From assembly GCF_900108565.1 (NCBI RefSeq), contig NZ_LT629971.1, positions 5,642,001 to 5,706,000 on the forward strand: a stretch of 64,000 bases of DNA, read 5' to 3'. Below the pieces are notes generated by a model. The model saw only the letters and a program-made list of their open reading frames with translations. It was not told the origin of the DNA and made no database searches. Both the position numbers and the translations under genes were made by a program. Of the stretch, positions 62,736 through 64,000 are shown piece by piece; the stretch's first letter is position 1, and each line of letters starts with the position of its first letter. The DNA is from Mycolicibacterium rutilum (GTDB lineage: Bacteria; Actinomycetota; Actinomycetes; Mycobacteriales; Mycobacteriaceae).

Positions 62736-64000
62736 TCAGATCAACGTGTCGAGGGTGATGGGCAGGTCGGTGACGCGTCGGCCCGTGGCGTTGAACACCG
62801 CGTTGGCGATCGCAGCGGGGACCCCGACGAACACCAGCTCCGCGAGCCCCTTCACCCCCAGCGGGCTGAGCAGCATGTCCTCGCCGGGTAGGAACGCCGC
62901 GTCCAGGTCCCCGATGTCGGCGTTGACCGGCACCAGGTAGTCGGACATGTTGGCGTTGACGATCCGCCCGTCGCGGTGATCGAGGTCGGTCGACTCCAGC
63001 AGCGCCATCCCGATGCCGCCCACCATGCCGCCGATGGCTTGGCTGTGTGCGAGCAGCGGGTTGATGATGCGGCCCGCGTCGTACACGGCGTACATCCGGC
63101 GCACCCGGGTCAGGCCCAGCTGCTCGTCGACGGTGACCTCGGCGAACACCGCGCCGTAGGAATGCATCGCGTACGCGTCCTGCTCGGCCTCGTCCGGCGA
63201 CCACGTCTGGGTGGCGTCGAGCGGACCCCAGCCGCGTCTGCGCAGCAGGTCCTGGTACGACTCGCCGCGCCCTCCCGATGCAGTCATCCGCCCGTCGGCG
63301 ACGGTGACCTCGTCGGGACGCAGCCCGGCCAGCGGCGACCCGGGATCGACGACCGCGGTACGAATGAACCGGTCCCGCAACAGGTTCGCGGCGTGCAACA
63401 CTCCCGAGCCGACGCTGGCCATCGTCTGAGAGGCGCTGTGCACGGGTGCCTGCGGCATCCGGGAATCGCCGAGCGCGAACCGCACCCGGTTCAGCGGCAG
63501 GCCGAGGGCGTCGGCGGCCACCTGCGTCATCGCGGTGTAGGTGCCGGGACCCATGTCGATGCTGCCGGTCTGGACGTCGGCGGTGCCGTCGCGGTTGATC
63601 CGCACCGACGCCGCGGAGGCGACGGCGTTGGCGTGGTAGACCGCCGCGGCGGTGCCGAACCCCACCAGCAGGTTGCCCTCCCGCACCGCCCGGGGCGTGG
63701 CGTTGCGCCGCGACCAGCCGAAGGTGTCGGCGCCCTGCGCGAAGCACTCGGTGAGCCGGCGTGTCGAGAACGGCAGATCCGTGGACTCGTCGCGGCGGGG
63801 CTCGTTGCGGGCGCGCAACTCGATCGGATCCATGCCGAGCCGGAACGCCAGGTCGTCGAGGGCGCTCTCGAGGGCGAACACCCCGCTGACCGTTCCCGGC
63901 GCGCGGGTGAAGGTCGGCGGGTTCACGTCGAGCGGCACCGTCCGGTACGTCGACCGCAGGTGGGGCGCCGAGTACATGAACCGCGGCACACCGGTGACGT
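62736..64000 (-). CDS. Molybdopterin-binding subunit of a xanthine dehydrogenase-family enzyme (N-terminus outside window)
   Basis: The visible 421 codons are the C-terminal part of the large subunit of a molybdenum hydroxylase (aldehyde oxidase/xanthine/CO dehydrogenase family). Features include FALESALDDLAFRLGMDPIE, GSIDMGPGTYTAM, VYDAGRIINP and the active-site Glu in LGVKGLAELVFVG close to the C-terminus. The frame is open to the right edge. FAD and iron-sulfur subunits would be expected outside the window. The substrate is unknown. Confidence 0.85.
   Translation of the reverse strand, partial: VTGVPRFMYSAPHLRSTYRTVPLDVNPPTFTRAPGTVSGVFALESALDDLAFRLGMDPIELRARNEPRRDESTDLPFSTRRLTECFAQGADTFGWSRRNATPRAVREGNLLVGFGTAAAVYHANAVASAASVRINRDGTADVQTGSIDMGPGTYTAMTQVAADALGLPLNRVRFALGDSRMPQAPVHSASQTMASVGSGVLHAANLLRDRFIRTAVVDPGSPLAGLRPDEVTVADGRMTASGGRGESYQDLLRRRGWGPLDATQTWSPDEAEQDAYAMHSYGAVFAEVTVDEQLGLTRVRRMYAVYDAGRIINPLLAHSQAIGGMVGGIGMALLESTDLDHRDGRIVNANMSDYLVPVNADIGDLDAAFLPGEDMLLSPLGVKGLAELVFVGVPAAIANAVFNATGRRVTDLPITLDTLI

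Overview
The window is high-GC actinobacterial DNA and almost certainly comes from a mycobacterium, probably an environmental, fast-growing Mycolicibacterium-type species. The reason is gene order: accD5-accE5-maf, sseA-sufE-accA3, sigF-rsbW, a usfY-like gene, a homologue of the gene after usfY, and lat-lrpA-DUF1338-pcd appear in the same relative order and orientation as Rv3280-Rv3293 of M. tuberculosis (from memory of that genome). A complete rhamnose operon and a type IB topoisomerase argue against the M. tuberculosis complex. I saw no tRNA, rRNA, CRISPR array, IS element or prophage.

Layout. (1) 1-14543: an exopolysaccharide locus. A leftward operon (4327 to beyond base 1) encodes a Wzc/CapB-like ATPase, a Wzz-like protein and two lipase-like lipoproteins. 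A rightward pair encodes a Wzy/ligase-like membrane protein and a secreted clan GH-A glycosidase. A second leftward operon (13424-7429) encodes three GT4 glycosyltransferases, two hexapeptide acyltransferases and a flippase. A methyltransferase at 13785 lies next to accD5. (2) 14579-17141: acyl-CoA carboxylase accD5-accE5 plus maf. (3) 17834-23983: an inserted block with a glycine-rich PGRS-like secreted protein, an epimerase, a nucleotide-sugar dehydrogenase, a GT4 and a third acyltransferase. (4) 24164-30266: sseA-sufE-accA3, a GNAT-like fragment, a MobA-like nucleotidyltransferase, a STAS protein, and sigF-rsbW. (5) 30510-44670: topoisomerase IB, then a long glycan locus with UDP-glucose dehydrogenase, UDP-xylose synthase, a heptose pathway (GmhA, HldE, and GmhB fused to a GT2), two GT9 heptosyltransferase-like proteins, a NodU-type carbamoyltransferase and further glycosyltransferases. 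(6) 44813-48232: small stress genes (CsbD, UsfY-like), a flavoprotein, a PAS-ANTAR regulator and an Mrr-like nuclease; several have SigF-type promoter motifs. (7) 48225-52907: lysine degradation. (8) 53050-53922: a nuclease-like gene flanked by two copies of a 53-bp repeat. (9) 54080-62662: the L-rhamnose catabolic operon with its LacI-type regulator. (10) 62736-64000: the end of a molybdenum hydroxylase large subunit.

The most notable points are: two (or three) glycan islands splitting an otherwise conserved housekeeping/SigF block; a predicted heptose-, xylose- and carbamoyl-containing glycan with a GT2-GmhB fusion; three enzymes of the exopolysaccharide regions that appear to lack key catalytic residues (a lipase without its serine, a P-loop kinase with Arg for Lys, an acyltransferase with Arg for His); four SigF-like promoters around rsbW, csbD, usfY and the next gene; and a near-consensus CRP site beside a perfect LacI-type operator before the rhamnose operon. 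All functions are inferred from reading the sequence; no database search was run.
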